In this document: in pieces, positions 12,256 to 23,868 of the stretch | How positions within the stretch are numbered: position 1 is the first letter of the stretch | Layout: every line of letters begins with the position of its first letter | Assembly: GCF_042453785.1 (NCBI RefSeq) | Contig: NC_091661.1 | Coordinates: forward strand, 8,422,501-8,486,500 | DNA: 64,000 bases | Reading direction: 5' to 3' | Source of the DNA: Malus domestica | Lineage: Eukaryota > Streptophyta > Magnoliopsida > Rosales > Rosaceae | Made by a program: the position numbers and the translations under genes | The notes under the pieces: generated by a model | Seen by the model: only the letters and a program-made list of their open reading frames with translations | Database searches by the model: none | What the model was told of the DNA's origin: nothing

Positions 12256-15200
12256 TCGAACAAAAGAAGAAAGATCAGGTCATGGCAGTCAGATCCCTGA
12301 TTAAAAGACTGTTGGTGTATGGAAAGGGAAGAAGACAGGAAGAAAAGCTCTTGGATAAAGAAGAACAGGAGTGGCAGGGGAAAGTTTCTACCAGCCAGCA
12401 GGAAAATGAGGAAGAATCTTGCACAGAGGAGTTAGATAAGGCCATTCAAATGGCCGAATGCGTCTACGATATAGACGAGCCAGACGGTCTGCCCGAGAAC
12501 CCGGAGTTAGTTGAATTTTTGTGTGCAGAACCTGATAAGCCACCTCCAGAAGTCCAGGATCCATTGGAAGTTATTGATCTAGGCACAGAAGAGGATCCGA
12601 GACCAATTCAAATCAGCGGTTTATTAAGGATTGAGGATCGGGCCAAGATTATCTCTCTTTTACAAGAATTCAAAGATTGTTTTGCTTGGCATTACACCGA
12701 GATGCCAGGATTAGACCCAGCCTTGGTGGAACATAAAATGCCCATCAAGGAAGGATATAAACCTGTCAAGCAGGCACCACGAAGGATGTCAAAGGAGATA
12801 GAAGAAAAAGTCAAAGAAGAAATTGAAAGGCTGGTGAAAGATGGCTTTATTAGACCAGCCAAATATGTAGAGTGGCTAGCCAACATTGTACCCGTTTTAA
12901 AAGCTATAACAAAAGCAGTACGGTGTTGTGTTGATTATAGGAATATTAATAGCGCCACACCAAAGGATGAATATCCCATGCCCATGGCTGACTTATCCAT
13001 AGATGCTGTAGCAAAGCATAAAGTTTTATCGTTTATGGATGGAAATGCCGGTTACAATCAAATAAAGATGGCGCCAGAGGATATTCATAAGACAGCTTTT
13101 AGATGTCCTGGTCATGTGGGGGCATATGAATATCTGGTCATGCCATTCGGGCTCAAAAATGCAGGCGCCACGTATCAAAGGGCAATGAATGCCATTTTTC
13201 ATGATTTAATTGGCCAAAGCATGGAGGTGTATATCGATGACATTGTGGTGAAATCTAAGACAGAAGAGCAGCATCTCGTGGACCTCAAGCAAGCATTGAT
13301 GAGGATGCGGATCCACAAGTTGAAGATGAATCCAAAGAAATGCGCTTTTGGAGTAAGAGCGGGCAATTTTTTGGGATTCTTGGTGCATCAGAGAGGTGTG
13401 GAGGTGGACAAAAATAAGTCTCGAGCAATATTAGAGTCACTTCCACCTACCAACAAAGTACAGCTTCAGAGATTGCTAGGTAAAATCAACTTCTTAAGGA
13501 GATTCATTGCCAATTTGGCGGGCAAAATCCAGCCACTAACTCCGCTACTGAGATTGAAGGATAGGGAGAATTTTGAGTGGGGGCCAACCCACCAGCAGGC
13601 ATTTGATAGCATTAAGGCTTACTTAACTTCCCCACCAGTGCTGGTGCCACCTCAAAGGGGAAAGCCATTGAAACTATATATTTCTGCATCGGAAAGATCA
13701 ATTGGGAGTCTACTAGCCCAGAATAATGAAGGAGGAAAAGAGCAGGCTGTGTATTACCTCAGCAGAATTCTGACCGAGGTAGAAACAAGATATTCTCCGG
13801 TGGAAAAACTATGTTTGGCTCTATATTTTACTGCCAGCAAGCTAAGGCATTACATGCTACCTTGTCATGTGCACATTATCGCCAAAACAGATGTGATAAA
13901 GTATATGTTGTCAAGACCTATGCTAGCAGGGAGGATTGGGAAGTGGATTCTAGCATTATCAGAATTCAGTTTTCAGTACATACCCCAGAGGGCAGTCAAA
14001 GGCCAGGCAACTGCTGACTTCCTGACCGAACATCAGGAGTCTCAAAGCGAGGAAATCGATATCCCGGGAAGTTTAGAAGTTGCTAATGTATGGATCCCAC
14101 CAAGAAGTGATGTTTCGGGCAAAGAAGATTGGATCCAGCAAGAGATAAGGAGAGTAGCAGGTCTTTGGATTACACCTTGGAAGCTATATTTCGATGGATC
14201 CTACACTCAGAAGGCAGCAGGAGCTGGAATTGTGATTATAAACCCTCAAGGGGTTTATCATTACTATTCCTTCCTACTTGATTATCAAGAAAATACCAAT
14301 AATCGGGCAGAGTATGAGGCATTGATTATCGGCCTGGAAATCCTGATGGACTTGGGGGCAACTGAAGTAGAGATCTTTGGTGATTCAGAGTTAGTGATAA
14401 ATCAACTAAATGTCGAGTTCAAATGCAGACATATCACTATGGCAGGGTACTATATGGCAGCAACACAACTGCTGAGTTTGTGGGAGTCTGAGATATCAGT
14501 CAATCACATTCCTAGGGGATCTAACTTGGCAGCCAATGAAATGGCGCAACTAGCTTCAGGAGTGCCAATGCAAGAAAGGAAGTATGGTGTTGATGTTGAG
14601 ATCCAAACAAGAAACCTTCCCTCTATCTTAGATTGGAGGTTCAGTCTGGATGTAATGGTTCTAGAGACCGAGGTGGAAGATTGGAGGACACCTATTACTC
14701 AGTATCTGAAAGATCCTTCTTCACCCACAAGTAAGAAGAACAGGCAGCAAGCAACCAAGTATGTCTTGTGGACAAAAAATCTGTTGAGAAAGACCCCAGA
14801 TGGGTTGCTATTAAAATGCTTAGGCCTAGAGGAATCCATGAGAGTAATGGCCGAAGTACATGAGGGAATATGTGGAGCACATCAAGCGGGAACAAAGATG
14901 AGATGGCTACTCAGAAGGTATGGTTATTTTTTGCCCGACATGGAAAAAGATTGTAAGTCCTATGCCCGCGGATGTGAAGAATGTCAGAGACATGGACCTC
15001 TCCAGCACGTACCATCAGTACCTCTCAATCCAGTGGTCAAGCCTTGGCCGTTCCGAGGATGGGCAATGGACTTCATCGGGCAGATTTATCCAGCCTCTAG
15101 TAAGGGACATACTTTCATAATTGTGGCAACGGATTACTTCACCAAATGGGTAGAAGCATCGGCAGTAAAATCCATAACTTCAGCCGTGGTCAAGAATTTT

Positions 15201-15965
15201 ATTGAGACCAAGATCCTGCACAGGTATGGGGTGCCTGAAACTATAGTAACGGATCGTGGGCCATCTTTTATTTCAAAGGAGGTTGAAGAGTTTGCAAGCA
15301 AGTACAAAATAAAGATGATCCAATCCAGTCCATACTACCCTCAGTCAAATGGGCAAGCAGAGGCTAGCAACAAGATCTTGGTCAACATTATTAAAAGGAT
15401 GGTGATTGATAGTCCAGAAAGGTGGCATGAGATGCTAGGGAACACGTTGTGGGCATACCGGACTTCTAAAAGAGCAGGGACAGGCACGACTCCTTATGCC
15501 TTGACTTTCGGGCAAGATGCAGTGCTTCCTATGGAAATCAACGTCAGTTCCGTAAGAATTCAAAACCAATTTGGGTTGCATAGTGCAGAATATATCGAAG
15601 CCATGTGTCAAGGTATTGAAGATCTGGATGCAGCCCGAATTGAAGCCTTGAACCAGATTCAAGAAGGAAAGATTGTTGTTGCCCGAGCTTATAACAAAAG
15701 GGTGAAGTTAAAGTCTTTCAAGGAAGGAGATTTAGCGTGGAAAGCGGTCCTCCCGCTAGGCGCTCAGCTGCGTGGCTTCGGGAAATGGAGCCCGACATGG
15801 GAAGGTCCTTTTATTATTAGTCGGGTTTTGAACAAAGGAGGATATTATCTAGCAGACCTCGAAGGCAATGAGCATAAACACCCTATTAATGCAAAATTCT
15901 TGAAGAAATATTGTCCTACATTATGGGATGTTAGGGATTGCTATATCGAAGAGGGAACAGAGTGA
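12210..15965 (+). CDS. Tat-element pol: reverse transcriptase, two RNase H domains, integrase
   Basis: This encodes the replication and integration enzymes of the element. Domains in order by residue: reverse transcriptase about 185-385, with VDYRNIN, MPFGLKNA and the catalytic YIDD; first RNase H about 480-600, with LYISASERSIG; second, archaeal-type RNase H about 660-790, with LYFDGSYTQKAAGAG and NNRAEYEAL; integrase zinc finger (H..H..C..C, ending CEECQRHG) about 885-930; integrase core, with AMDFIG, VTDRGPSF and PQSNGQAEASNK. The first Met (12210) overlaps gag-pro by 46 nt in the -1 frame, so pol is probably made by frameshifting or from a separate start. No internal stop is seen across 1251 codons, so enzyme activity is possible. 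Confidence 0.93.
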   Translation: MGETLSYTKLSIPSMIEQKKKDQVMAVRSLIKRLLVYGKGRRQEEKLLDKEEQEWQGKVSTSQQENEEESCTEELDKAIQMAECVYDIDEPDGLPENPELVEFLCAEPDKPPPEVQDPLEVIDLGTEEDPRPIQISGLLRIEDRAKIISLLQEFKDCFAWHYTEMPGLDPALVEHKMPIKEGYKPVKQAPRRMSKEIEEKVKEEIERLVKDGFIRPAKYVEWLANIVPVLKAITKAVRCCVDYRNINSATPKDEYPMPMADLSIDAVAKHKVLSFMDGNAGYNQIKMAPEDIHKTAFRCPGHVGAYEYLVMPFGLKNAGATYQRAMNAIFHDLIGQSMEVYIDDIVVKSKTEEQHLVDLKQALMRMRIHKLKMNPKKCAFGVRAGNFLGFLVHQRGVEVDKNKSRAILESLPPTNKVQLQRLLGKINFLRRFIANLAGKIQPLTPLLRLKDRENFEWGPTHQQAFDSIKAYLTSPPVLVPPQRGKPLKLYISASERSIGSLLAQNNEGGKEQAVYYLSRILTEVETRYSPVEKLCLALYFTASKLRHYMLPCHVHIIAKTDVIKYMLSRPMLAGRIGKWILALSEFSFQYIPQRAVKGQATADFLTEHQESQSEEIDIPGSLEVANVWIPPRSDVSGKEDWIQQEIRRVAGLWITPWKLYFDGSYTQKAAGAGIVIINPQGVYHYYSFLLDYQENTNNRAEYEALIIGLEILMDLGATEVEIFGDSELVINQLNVEFKCRHITMAGYYMAATQLLSLWESEISVNHIPRGSNLAANEMAQLASGVPMQERKYGVDVEIQTRNLPSILDWRFSLDVMVLETEVEDWRTPITQYLKDPSSPTSKKNRQQATKYVLWTKNLLRKTPDGLLLKCLGLEESMRVMAEVHEGICGAHQAGTKMRWLLRRYGYFLPDMEKDCKSYARGCEECQRHGPLQHVPSVPLNPVVKPWPFRGWAMDFIGQIYPASSKGHTFIIVATDYFTKWVEASAVKSITSAVVKNFIETKILHRYGVPETIVTDRGPSFISKEVEEFASKYKIKMIQSSPYYPQSNGQAEASNKILVNIIKRMVIDSPERWHEMLGNTLWAYRTSKRAGTGTTPYALTFGQDAVLPMEINVSSVRIQNQFGLHSAEYIEAMCQGIEDLDAARIEALNQIQEGKIVVARAYNKRVKLKSFKEGDLAWKAVLPLGAQLRGFGKWSPTWEGPFIISRVLNKGGYYLADLEGNEHKHPINAKFLKKYCPTLWDVRDCYIEEGTE

Positions 15966-16650
15966 GACGGACCTTAGAAATTCACATACGGTATTTTGTT
16001 CATCCAAACATTTAAAGAAGGCAGAGATGCAGAAATAGATAAAAATACTTATTTCATGTCGACAAATTGATGAGATTACAAGATACCAAATCTTATGTAT
16101 TACATTTGATCCTCTCTGAAAGTGTTGGTGTCTTCAACTGGTTTCCCGCTATCTTCTTGGTTGAAACCCAATCAGGTGATCGGGTTGTGCGGCCAACATG
16201 AGCTTGGTAGAGGACCCTCCCACAAGATCTTCACCATGTATGATGATGAAGCCCGACTTATCACCACAAGTTGTGGGAAGATCAGTCATCAAGAGGAGAC
16301 CGCCTGACCAAGGGTGTTGGAGGTAGAGGGGTGATCGACCAAAGGTGTTGGAGGTAGCAATCATCAGGTGAAAACTTTCTTTTTTCTCACGAAAGGGGAG
16401 TTTCAGGAAACTCCACTCAAAACCTGAGGAACCCATTTCTCAGTGGGGAGACGGAAGGATTCAAGGTGGATGAAGGGTGAAGACCAAAATGAAGAAGAGG
16501 TGATGATTTGAAAAGGGTTTCCAAAGCCAGAATTTATAGAGAACCAGAAGGCAGTTTAAAGGTCGCAAGAAGCTCAAAGGGCACGCATGTTGTTATTCAT
16601 TTAATGTTGGCGCTTGGGATCCCAACCTTAACATCAATTGAAGGGGGCAC
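15966..16650. other. 3' untranslated region of the Tat element, with an antisense ORF
   Basis: The region lies between the pol stop and the 3' LTR. Its only notable frame is on the minus strand (16149-16436, 95 aa, beginning MGSSGFEWSF). Antisense ORFs in this position have been reported in other Tat-lineage elements such as Grande and Retand, which is established knowledge. Whether this one is homologous cannot be judged without a search. It ends at the polypurine tract next to 16651. Confidence 0.4.
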
Positions 16651-18279
16651 TGTTTGGGATAAAATCTGAACTTTGGGCCAGAGAGAAAGTCGGCCCAAAC
16701 CCAAGGCCCAGAGGAAAACTTAGGAGGCAGGAAAGAGGCTTTCGGCTGGGCACAAGTTACAAAGGCCACCTGCTTACCTGCTCAAAGACCACAGGGGGTA
16801 GGCTATTCAGTCACTACACAGCCCAATAAAGTACTTTATTGGTGGCATTCATGTAAAAAAGCTAGTGAGTCATCACCAAACCGCATTCGGGCACCGCTAT
16901 TGCTACAAGAACCCAAGCTGAAGTCGTGTATAAAAGGAGGAAGAGAAGACAGAATTAAGGACACTCAAACAAACAAACAAAAGCCAAAACTCTGCTCAAG
17001 CCAGATTTGCCTTCAACGAAGCTGTAGTCAGCACAAGCCTTCATCCCATTCGGGATAAACCTTCCCAAACCCCTGTAATAGCTCTGCTACCTTGTTCATG
17101 GTGGTATCGATTCATTTTGTATCCTCTTCTCCCCCGTCAACCCCTCTAAAAGCTTTTAGACCTCTGACAGAGCCACAAAGATAGATTTTGTAAGAAGTTC
17201 AGCCTTGGCCGATAAGGTTCAAACTTACCCGACTATCTTTGCTCTGTCTTTGTCTTTTCTTTCTTTTAAAAGCACAATAACATGTTATATATTCCCAGTT
17301 ATATACAAGTTATTTCTAGCAAAGTCATAATGAAAATGAGTCTTCAGCACTTGAATCCGATCTGAATCGCGTCAGAGTTCAAATCAGATCTAAGTCTTAA
17401 GCCCGGCGGGCATGTAATTTAAAGATCAGTTTAAAAGTCCTTGGCCTCAAGGCATAAAAAAGAACTCTATGTGGACTCAACCCATCCACGACAATCCTTG
17501 ATAAGCGAGAAGTCCGAAGTTACTTGGGGCGCAAGTAATCAATCTATTTCTCCGTTTTGTTGCTATTATATCTTGATTCGTAGAAAAGGCTTAAGCATGG
17601 AGTGAATTCTGATAGAAAGCCTCAAGGCCTACACCTAAGGCCCCACGAAGGCATCTATTTAGCTTCATTTCATGTTGCGGTCTAGTTGGTCCGAGTATAA
17701 GGATTAACTCTGATGGGAAGCCTCAAGACCTATACCTAAGGCCCTACAAAGGCACTCATTTGGGTTCGTCCTACCTCTTGGATTCAGATAATCAAAGGTA
17801 TAATAGTGATAAAACTCTGGCAACCATAAAAGACCAAATATGATACATCCAAGCGCTAGTTTAGTTTGACAGGAAGCCTCAAGGCCTATACCTAAGGCCC
17901 CACAAAGGCACCTGTTATATCTAACTTGGTTTCTCGGGCGTATACATATTCAATCAAAGCTTAACATCCATTCAACATCTGCCATACTGAAGATGGCAGT
18001 GGCACGCCTGAGCACGACAAAGTTAATCTTGATTGTGAGCCTTAAGGCCTACACCTAAGGCCCCACAAAGGCACCCTTTCAAATTAACTCTGTCCTTCTC
18101 TTTCAGAACTGCCCGACGAGCCTTGCCCGAAGTGTGTCTTGCCCGACCAAGATCTGCCTGACAAAGGCTTGCCCGAGCGAGCCCGAGAAGAAAGCAGAAG
18201 TACGACAGATACCCTCAACCGACGCCATTCTCCCAGGGGAGCTGTGTGCTCGTCCGCCAGGAGATTCCTGCGACGAACA
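16651..18279 (+). repeat. 3' LTR of the Tat element
   Basis: This is the same length (1629 bp) as the 5' LTR, starting TGTTTGGGATAAAATC and ending GACGAACA, directly before the CCATG target duplication. About 13 substitutions relative to the 5' copy were counted by eye, mostly transitions, with no indel. Confidence 0.95.
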
Positions 18280-18284
18280 CCATG

Positions 18285-18756
18285 AGACTTTGATTGTCAA
18301 GAGGTGTCCATTTTATTAACTTAAACATTGCATCAGTGTAAATCTTCTCTCTAATTGACCATTAGATCTGTTCTTAAATTGATGACGTGGCAACTGCGGG
18401 GCCTATTTTTGTGCTGATGTGTGGAACAAGCTCATCCCCAGCTCTTCTTCATTCCAGCATGGCCACCACTACTGGGCGTATTCTACCATGCAACCAGTTG
18501 TATAGCCCCTCTCTATCCACGTTTCAGGATAAGTGATGTGGGTTATGTAGTCGCCATATCCCCAATTTAACAGCATACTAAACTGTTTTTCGGATGAAAG
18601 GTTTAAATTTATGTAATTTAAAACCTCAAGGTGTAAATTGCTAAAATTGAAATCTCATGACCAGATTTGGAAACCATCCCCAAATCTTGGGGGCTAAAAT
18701 GTAGTTGATCCTTTTTATATACCAAGAGAAAATTTCTTAGTTGAGTTCATTCTCAG
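18285..18756 (+). other. Intron 3 remainder of the DPE1-like pseudogene
   Basis: Intronic sequence lies between the Tat element and exon 4. No additional gene or repeat was recognised. Confidence 0.5.
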
Positions 18757-19518
18757 GCTGCAGAGAGGCTTATTAGGAGTGAAGGTGAACTTAAAAGTCA
18801 GCTTGAAGCTTTCCGTACTGACCCTGATATATCAAGTGAGATTTCCATCTTGCGCACGAATAATTGTATCTTACATTTTCACTGATATATGAAGTGGGAT
18901 TTTCTTTCTTCTTGTGCACTAATTGTATCATATATTTTATACTGTTGCTGACAATTTTGTATGTGTTATGATTTGAAACAAGTGGTAGTAAAATTACATT
19001 AAACTTAGTTCTGGACAATCTTCAGATTGGCATAATTCTAATTGTTCTGGATTCTTTCAGTTTGAATCCATGCACATACATCAATACATGCAGACATATA
19101 TAATCACACACAAAAGGATACAGGTGAGTGTGTGCAGACACACAGAGAAATACCATGGATGGTGCTGGGTTGCCACTAGTTTCTTTATTTTACTTCAAGA
19201 AAGTATTTAATTTTTGGTTTCAAACTTGGTGAAAAGCTATCCCGTTTTTCAATTTCTTGAACTAAGTGGTCCCTGGTGCAGTTACTTTGCACTAAGAGAT
19301 TAAGAATGCAGAACCAGGGTGCTGCTTGTGTGGAGATTTGTATCCCTTTCAGTTGTGATTCTTGTTTCATAATTTTGTAGGCTGGCTCGAGGATACAGGC
19401 ATATTTTGCAGCAATTGACAGCAGTTTCACTGCTTTCAGTTGGTACGAGTGGCCTGAACCTTTAAAAAATCGCCATCTCGCAGCACCGGAAGAAATTTAC
19501 CAGAGCAAACAGCATTTT

Positions 19519-19801
19519 GTGAGATCTGGGTGACTGACTATTACTTATTGATTAATAGTTTGCTATTGTATATATACACCAATGTATTAAAAGTGTGAGG
19601 CGTGGGCGAGGTGTCCAAGGGATAACCCGGCTTAGGCGTAAGGGCGAAGCCTCACGGGATATAAATTTTTTAATATATACACTAAGCGTACACATATACC
19701 ATATTAAAAAAAAATTATTAATCAATAATCACTTTGAGCACGCATATATTATAAATACACACACACATATATATACATATATTATATTTTATATATATAT
19801 A
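19519..19801. other. Intron 5 of the DPE1-like pseudogene, left edge of a nested transposon zone
   Basis: After the exon 5 donor, a GC-rich block at 19580-19660 (GTGAGGCGTGGGCGAGG) contrasts with AT-rich flanks. It resembles in inverted orientation the block at about 25320-25365 (CCTGAGGCGAGCC). The two may be the ends of one older transposon into which the MULE, the foldback element and the GC-rich palindrome later inserted. This is a weak inference. Confidence 0.3.
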
Positions 19802-19815
19802 GGGAGCGGATCCGT

Positions 19816-22800
19816 GGCACCATGTTTTTTACACAATTTTTGACACAAGTATCTAGCCATTAGATTAGTCCTCTTTTAATGGTTGAGATGATAGGTTGAC
19901 AATATGACAATTAATTTTATTTCTATTTTCCCAAAAATACATATTAAATCTAAATAAAACTTTACAATTATAATTTTCTTTCTCTCTCATCTATCTTAAT
20001 AGACTTTCACCAAATTGGCATAGTCTAATAATTATCTCTGAATTCTCGCTGTTATCTAATCCTATTTTTGAAGAAAGTATTTTAATCAAATCTCATAAAA
20101 TTCTATGATTTTTTTGTCGTGACTTTCACCAAATATATTGGCATAGTCTAATAACGTATTTTAATCAAATTTCTTCACGATAAAATTGGCATAGTCTAAA
20201 AAAAATCAAATCTCATAAAATTGGCATAGTCTAATAACGATATATTTCAAAAACTCCTTCCCTATTTTCTTTAGAAATTCGATTTCTGTCAAGCTATAAA
20301 AAAATCAAATTTCTCTCTCATAAAGCTTGACGGAAATCAAATTTGTGAAGTCTCAATAACGTTAATAAAACACAACTAATTTCAAAACATTGTTGGCATA
20401 TTAACAAAATACACCCAATTTTCCAAACTATGAAAACTGCAACAAAATAGCACAATTAAGTGACTAATCTATCCTACAAAATTTAAACATCATCACTCTC
20501 CAAATATTCTTGGTCATCACTCTCCACATATTCGCCCAGGTCTTCTTGTTCCTCATTCCCTGATAGATTATAAAATAACAAAAAAAAAAAAACATAAATA
20601 GGTAACCGAATATTGAAAAATATCAATAAAAAAAGTTAATTCGACTTACATTCATTAGTTGATTCGATCTTACTTCTTTTCGGATTTGATGGGCAATTTC
20701 TTGTGTCGTGTCATACTAACTTATTGCATGAACGACATTTTCTTTTCTTCTTTTGTTGAGCCAACTCAATACCACTTTTCATCCTTTTCGAACTATTAAT
20801 ATTGTCCTTCTTTTTACCCGTTTGTGAGATATTAGGGTCCAAAAGTAGCAGTAGAGAGTCACTTTTTGTTGAGGAAGCAACATTTTCATCTTGACAAGAA
20901 TTTTCCGCCAACCTTCTTTTCGAACTACTAATATTATCTTTCTTTCTACCCTTAGTTTGTGAGATATATGGGTCCAATAGTACCGGTATAGAAGAATCAA
21001 TATAAGTACATGTGTCACCTTTTGTAGAAGAAGCAATGGTTGCATCTTGACAAGAATATTTTGACAACTTTTTGGATAGTTCATCTATAGCTTCCATGAA
21101 AATTGTGTATGCCTCATTTGAAGAAGCTGCAGTACAAGCCAACTTAGTTGCTTGATGACACATATGGCTAAGTCTCAAAGCTTCTGATTCTTCCTTACCA
21201 TTATTCGTCACCAAACTTTTAAAATCCATTATCCTAAATTTGTTTGCTTCTTGCTTCCATCTTGGCAAAATAAAATGTTCAGGTATTGTATCAACATTCA
21301 AACGGACAAATACTTTCAACAAGTGTCTGCAAAGTATTCCAACAAACTCAAAATTTTGGCATTCACACGTACCTTTGTGCGTTTGCGTATTTAGCTTCAC
21401 CACAAACTTTTCTTGCTCTCCGAGTTTTGATTTCACTACGTATGCGTGATCTTCGTTGTCATGTGGCATTTCTTCAACTTTGTACCGATTGACTTTACTC
21501 CATTCATCTTTGAATTTATTGAATACATTTCTAGTATACAAACTTGCTGCATGCTGCAAAAGAAATTCTCCTTCATTGACAATGCGATACTTGTGTTCCG
21601 ATTCAAAATCTTCATCACTTTCTCTTTCCATAATCTTCTTCAGTGCTTGTTCATATTTGACGACAAACTCTCTAAGATTTGTTGTTGGTGTGACAAATCC
21701 ATCAAAAAATGAATTAATACCCTCACTACGTCCAGTAGTATTCATTCCTGCAAAAAATATTCTACGATTATAAACAGGAACCCAAGAAGAACGCATCTCA
21801 TATAAACTTTTTAGCCACTCATCATTCTCCAACCCATATTCTTTCATCAAGGCCTTCCACTTTACTTCAAAATCATCAATCTTATATGTCTTTCGAGTAC
21901 ATTTTTTCATCTCAATCTTGAACTTGGACTTCTTGAAGTACACATGTGATAACTTTTCAGCAAACTTCTTCTTGATATGCCATAGGCATAATCGATAATG
22001 AGTGTTTGGAAAAACCTTCGCAATTGCTCCTTTCATTGCCAAGTCTTGGTCAGTAATAATTGTAATCGGATGACGTCCTCCCATTGCTTCAAGCCATGTC
22101 TCAAACAACCATAAAAAGGTAACTTCTGTCTCATCTTGTAAAAGTGCACATCTAAACTGTATTGACTGCCAGTGATGGTTTACTCTAGTGAATGGTGCAA
22201 AAGGCATGTCGTACTAGTTTGTCCTGTAGGTTGAATCGAATGTAACAACATCACCAAAATAGTGATAAGCCATGCGAGACCGAGCATCCACCCAAAAGAA
22301 ATTAGTTGCTCTTCCGTTTTCATCACATTGGATTGCATAAAAAAAATGAGGATTTTCAGCTTGTTTTTTCCTGAAATAAGTAAGCACTGACTGAGCATCA
22401 CCTCCATCTAGTTGTCTATGTCGGACATTTCTCAAGTGGTTATAGCAATCTCTTTTGTTAAAGCCAATATGCGTGCCACCAAAAATTGAAGAAACTTTTG
22501 CAATTGGCAAATTTTCTTCATGAAATGTTTCAGTGAGAACTCTAGCAGCTTTGGGCATAACTTTATTTGACTTCATTTTCATTCTTCTTTCTGGTGTAAC
22601 TGGTTTGTGGTTGTGAACATCTTTGAACACTGAAATTTTCCATTTGTTTGACCATCTATCATGTACGATTCGCATACTTGCTTTACACCCACATTTCACT
22701 GTAGAACAATTCTTATTCATTTTCTTCATATTCTCAGTCTCACATGTTTCCCTTGATGTGCACAAACAAATTGTCTGCTTGTTATATCGTCTGAACGGCT

Positions 22801-23773
22801 TCTTGTCTTGGATGAAGATCGAGTTCGAATCCAAAATCCCTTTTGTCGGCCATAATCTTGATAATAGTTTCTAGCCTCTTCCATTGTGTCAAAAAGCATC
22901 CCTACACATGGAGTTTTCAAGCCTTTTGAATTCTCATTTGGAATACATGTTTCATCATTCTCGACTTGAACCGTGTCTTGTACCTATTAACGTTTATTAA
23001 TCATGCTTAATGATCAAAGTTAAAAAAATACATGATAAATATATGCTTAATGAACTACGAACATAAACGCTTATTAGAAAAAGCAACTATAAACTTTTAT
23101 TAAAATAAATACTAAGGGATATTAAATTAACAATTGAGTACATATTGGAGACATGGAGGGAGAGTTTGATGCAAAATCTGCCACGCTCTCTACCATTTTG
23201 AACGAGAATAGATTAGAAATGAATTGAGTGATGATGAAAAAGAAAAGCTTATTAGGTTTGCATAGGAAGAAGGAGAAACGTAATTAGGATTTTTGTTCTT
23301 GTTCTTCACCTATTCTGGAGAAAATAGGGAAGGAGTTTTTGAAATATATCGTTATTAGACTATGCCAATTTTATGAGATTTGATTTTTTTTAGACTATGC
23401 CAATTTTATCATGAATAAATTTGATTAAAATACGTTATTAGACTATGCCAATATATTTGGTGAAAGTCACGACAAAAAAATCATAGAATTTTATGAGATT
23501 TGATTAAAATACTTTCTTCAAAAATAGGATTAGATGACAGCGAGAATTCAGAGATAATTATTAGACTATGCCAATTTGGTGAAAGTCTATTAAGATAGAT
23601 GAGAGAGAAAGAAAATTATAATTGTAAAGTTTTATTTAGATTTAATATGTATTTTTGGGAAAATAGAAATAAAATTAATTGCCATATTGTCAACCTATCA
23701 TCTCAACCATTAAAAGAGGACTAATCTAATGGCTAGATACTTGTGTCAAAAATTGTGTAAAAAACATGGTGCC
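19816..23773 (-). mobile_element. Mutator-like element (MULE) with long TIRs and a FAR1-type transposase
   Basis: Terminal inverted repeats of about 455 bp (19816-20270 and 23320-23773) start GGCACCATGTTTTTTACAC and are nearly identical. They contain several copies of TTGGCATAGTCTAATAA. The interior holds a broken FAR1/MULE transposase on the minus strand. The left end may extend a further 14 bp to GGGAGCGGATCCGT. On the right the matching outer bases are absent, and no clean 9-bp target duplication is visible. High TIR identity suggests recent activity, probably supplied in trans. It lies in intron 5 of the DPE1-like pseudogene. Confidence 0.85.
20711..22985 (-). pseudogene. FAR1/FRS-type MULE transposase, disrupted by a frameshift and a stop
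   Basis: In order on the minus strand: a FAR1 DNA-binding domain (EEARNYYQDYGRQKGFWIRTR and the CGCKASMRI zinc-binding tail), a MULE transposase core (FDSTYRTN, TIITDQDLAMKGAI, HYRLCLWHIKKKF), and a SWIM zinc finger (CECQNFEF...CRH). Two lesions are visible. A single-base frameshift near 22760-22770 separates the first 60 residues from the rest. An in-frame TAG at 22211-22213, right after FDSTYRTN, replaces what is usually Lys. The C-terminal part (22207-20711) is open for 498 codons. Domesticated FAR1/FHY3 and FRS genes share these domains. The flanking TIRs and broken frame make this a transposon copy instead. The N-terminus probably begins beyond an intron near 22985. Confidence 0.85.
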
Positions 23774-23868
23774 ATATTGTCAACCTATATATAATAGAGG
23801 ATGAAAAGTACAATGAGCACACATATAACAATGCACGCAGACAACACACACATCCATTATATAAAAAA

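Larger units (their letters stand above)
8490..18284 (+). mobile_element. Complete Ty3/Gypsy retrotransposon, Tat lineage, with TSD CCATG
   Basis: The element proper is 8495-18279 (9785 bp). It is flanked by the 5-bp duplication CCATG at 8490-8494 and 18280-18284. The 5' LTR is 8495-10123 and the 3' LTR 16651-18279, both 1629 bp. A primer-binding-like TTGGCACGCCCGGTGGGA follows the 5' LTR, and a polypurine tract (TTGAAGGGGGCAC) precedes the 3' LTR. By eye the LTRs differ at about 13 positions (about 0.8%), which indicates a recent insertion. Domain order is gag, protease, reverse transcriptase, RNase H, a second RNase H, integrase. The second RNase H places it in the Tat clade. It sits in intron 3 of the DPE1-like pseudogene in the same orientation. 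Confidence 0.95.

Noticed and set aside
20711..22985. Domesticated FAR1/FRS transcription factor gene
   Set aside because: The domains fit, but long near-identical TIRs flank it, and the frame has a shift and a stop. It is a MULE transposase copy.
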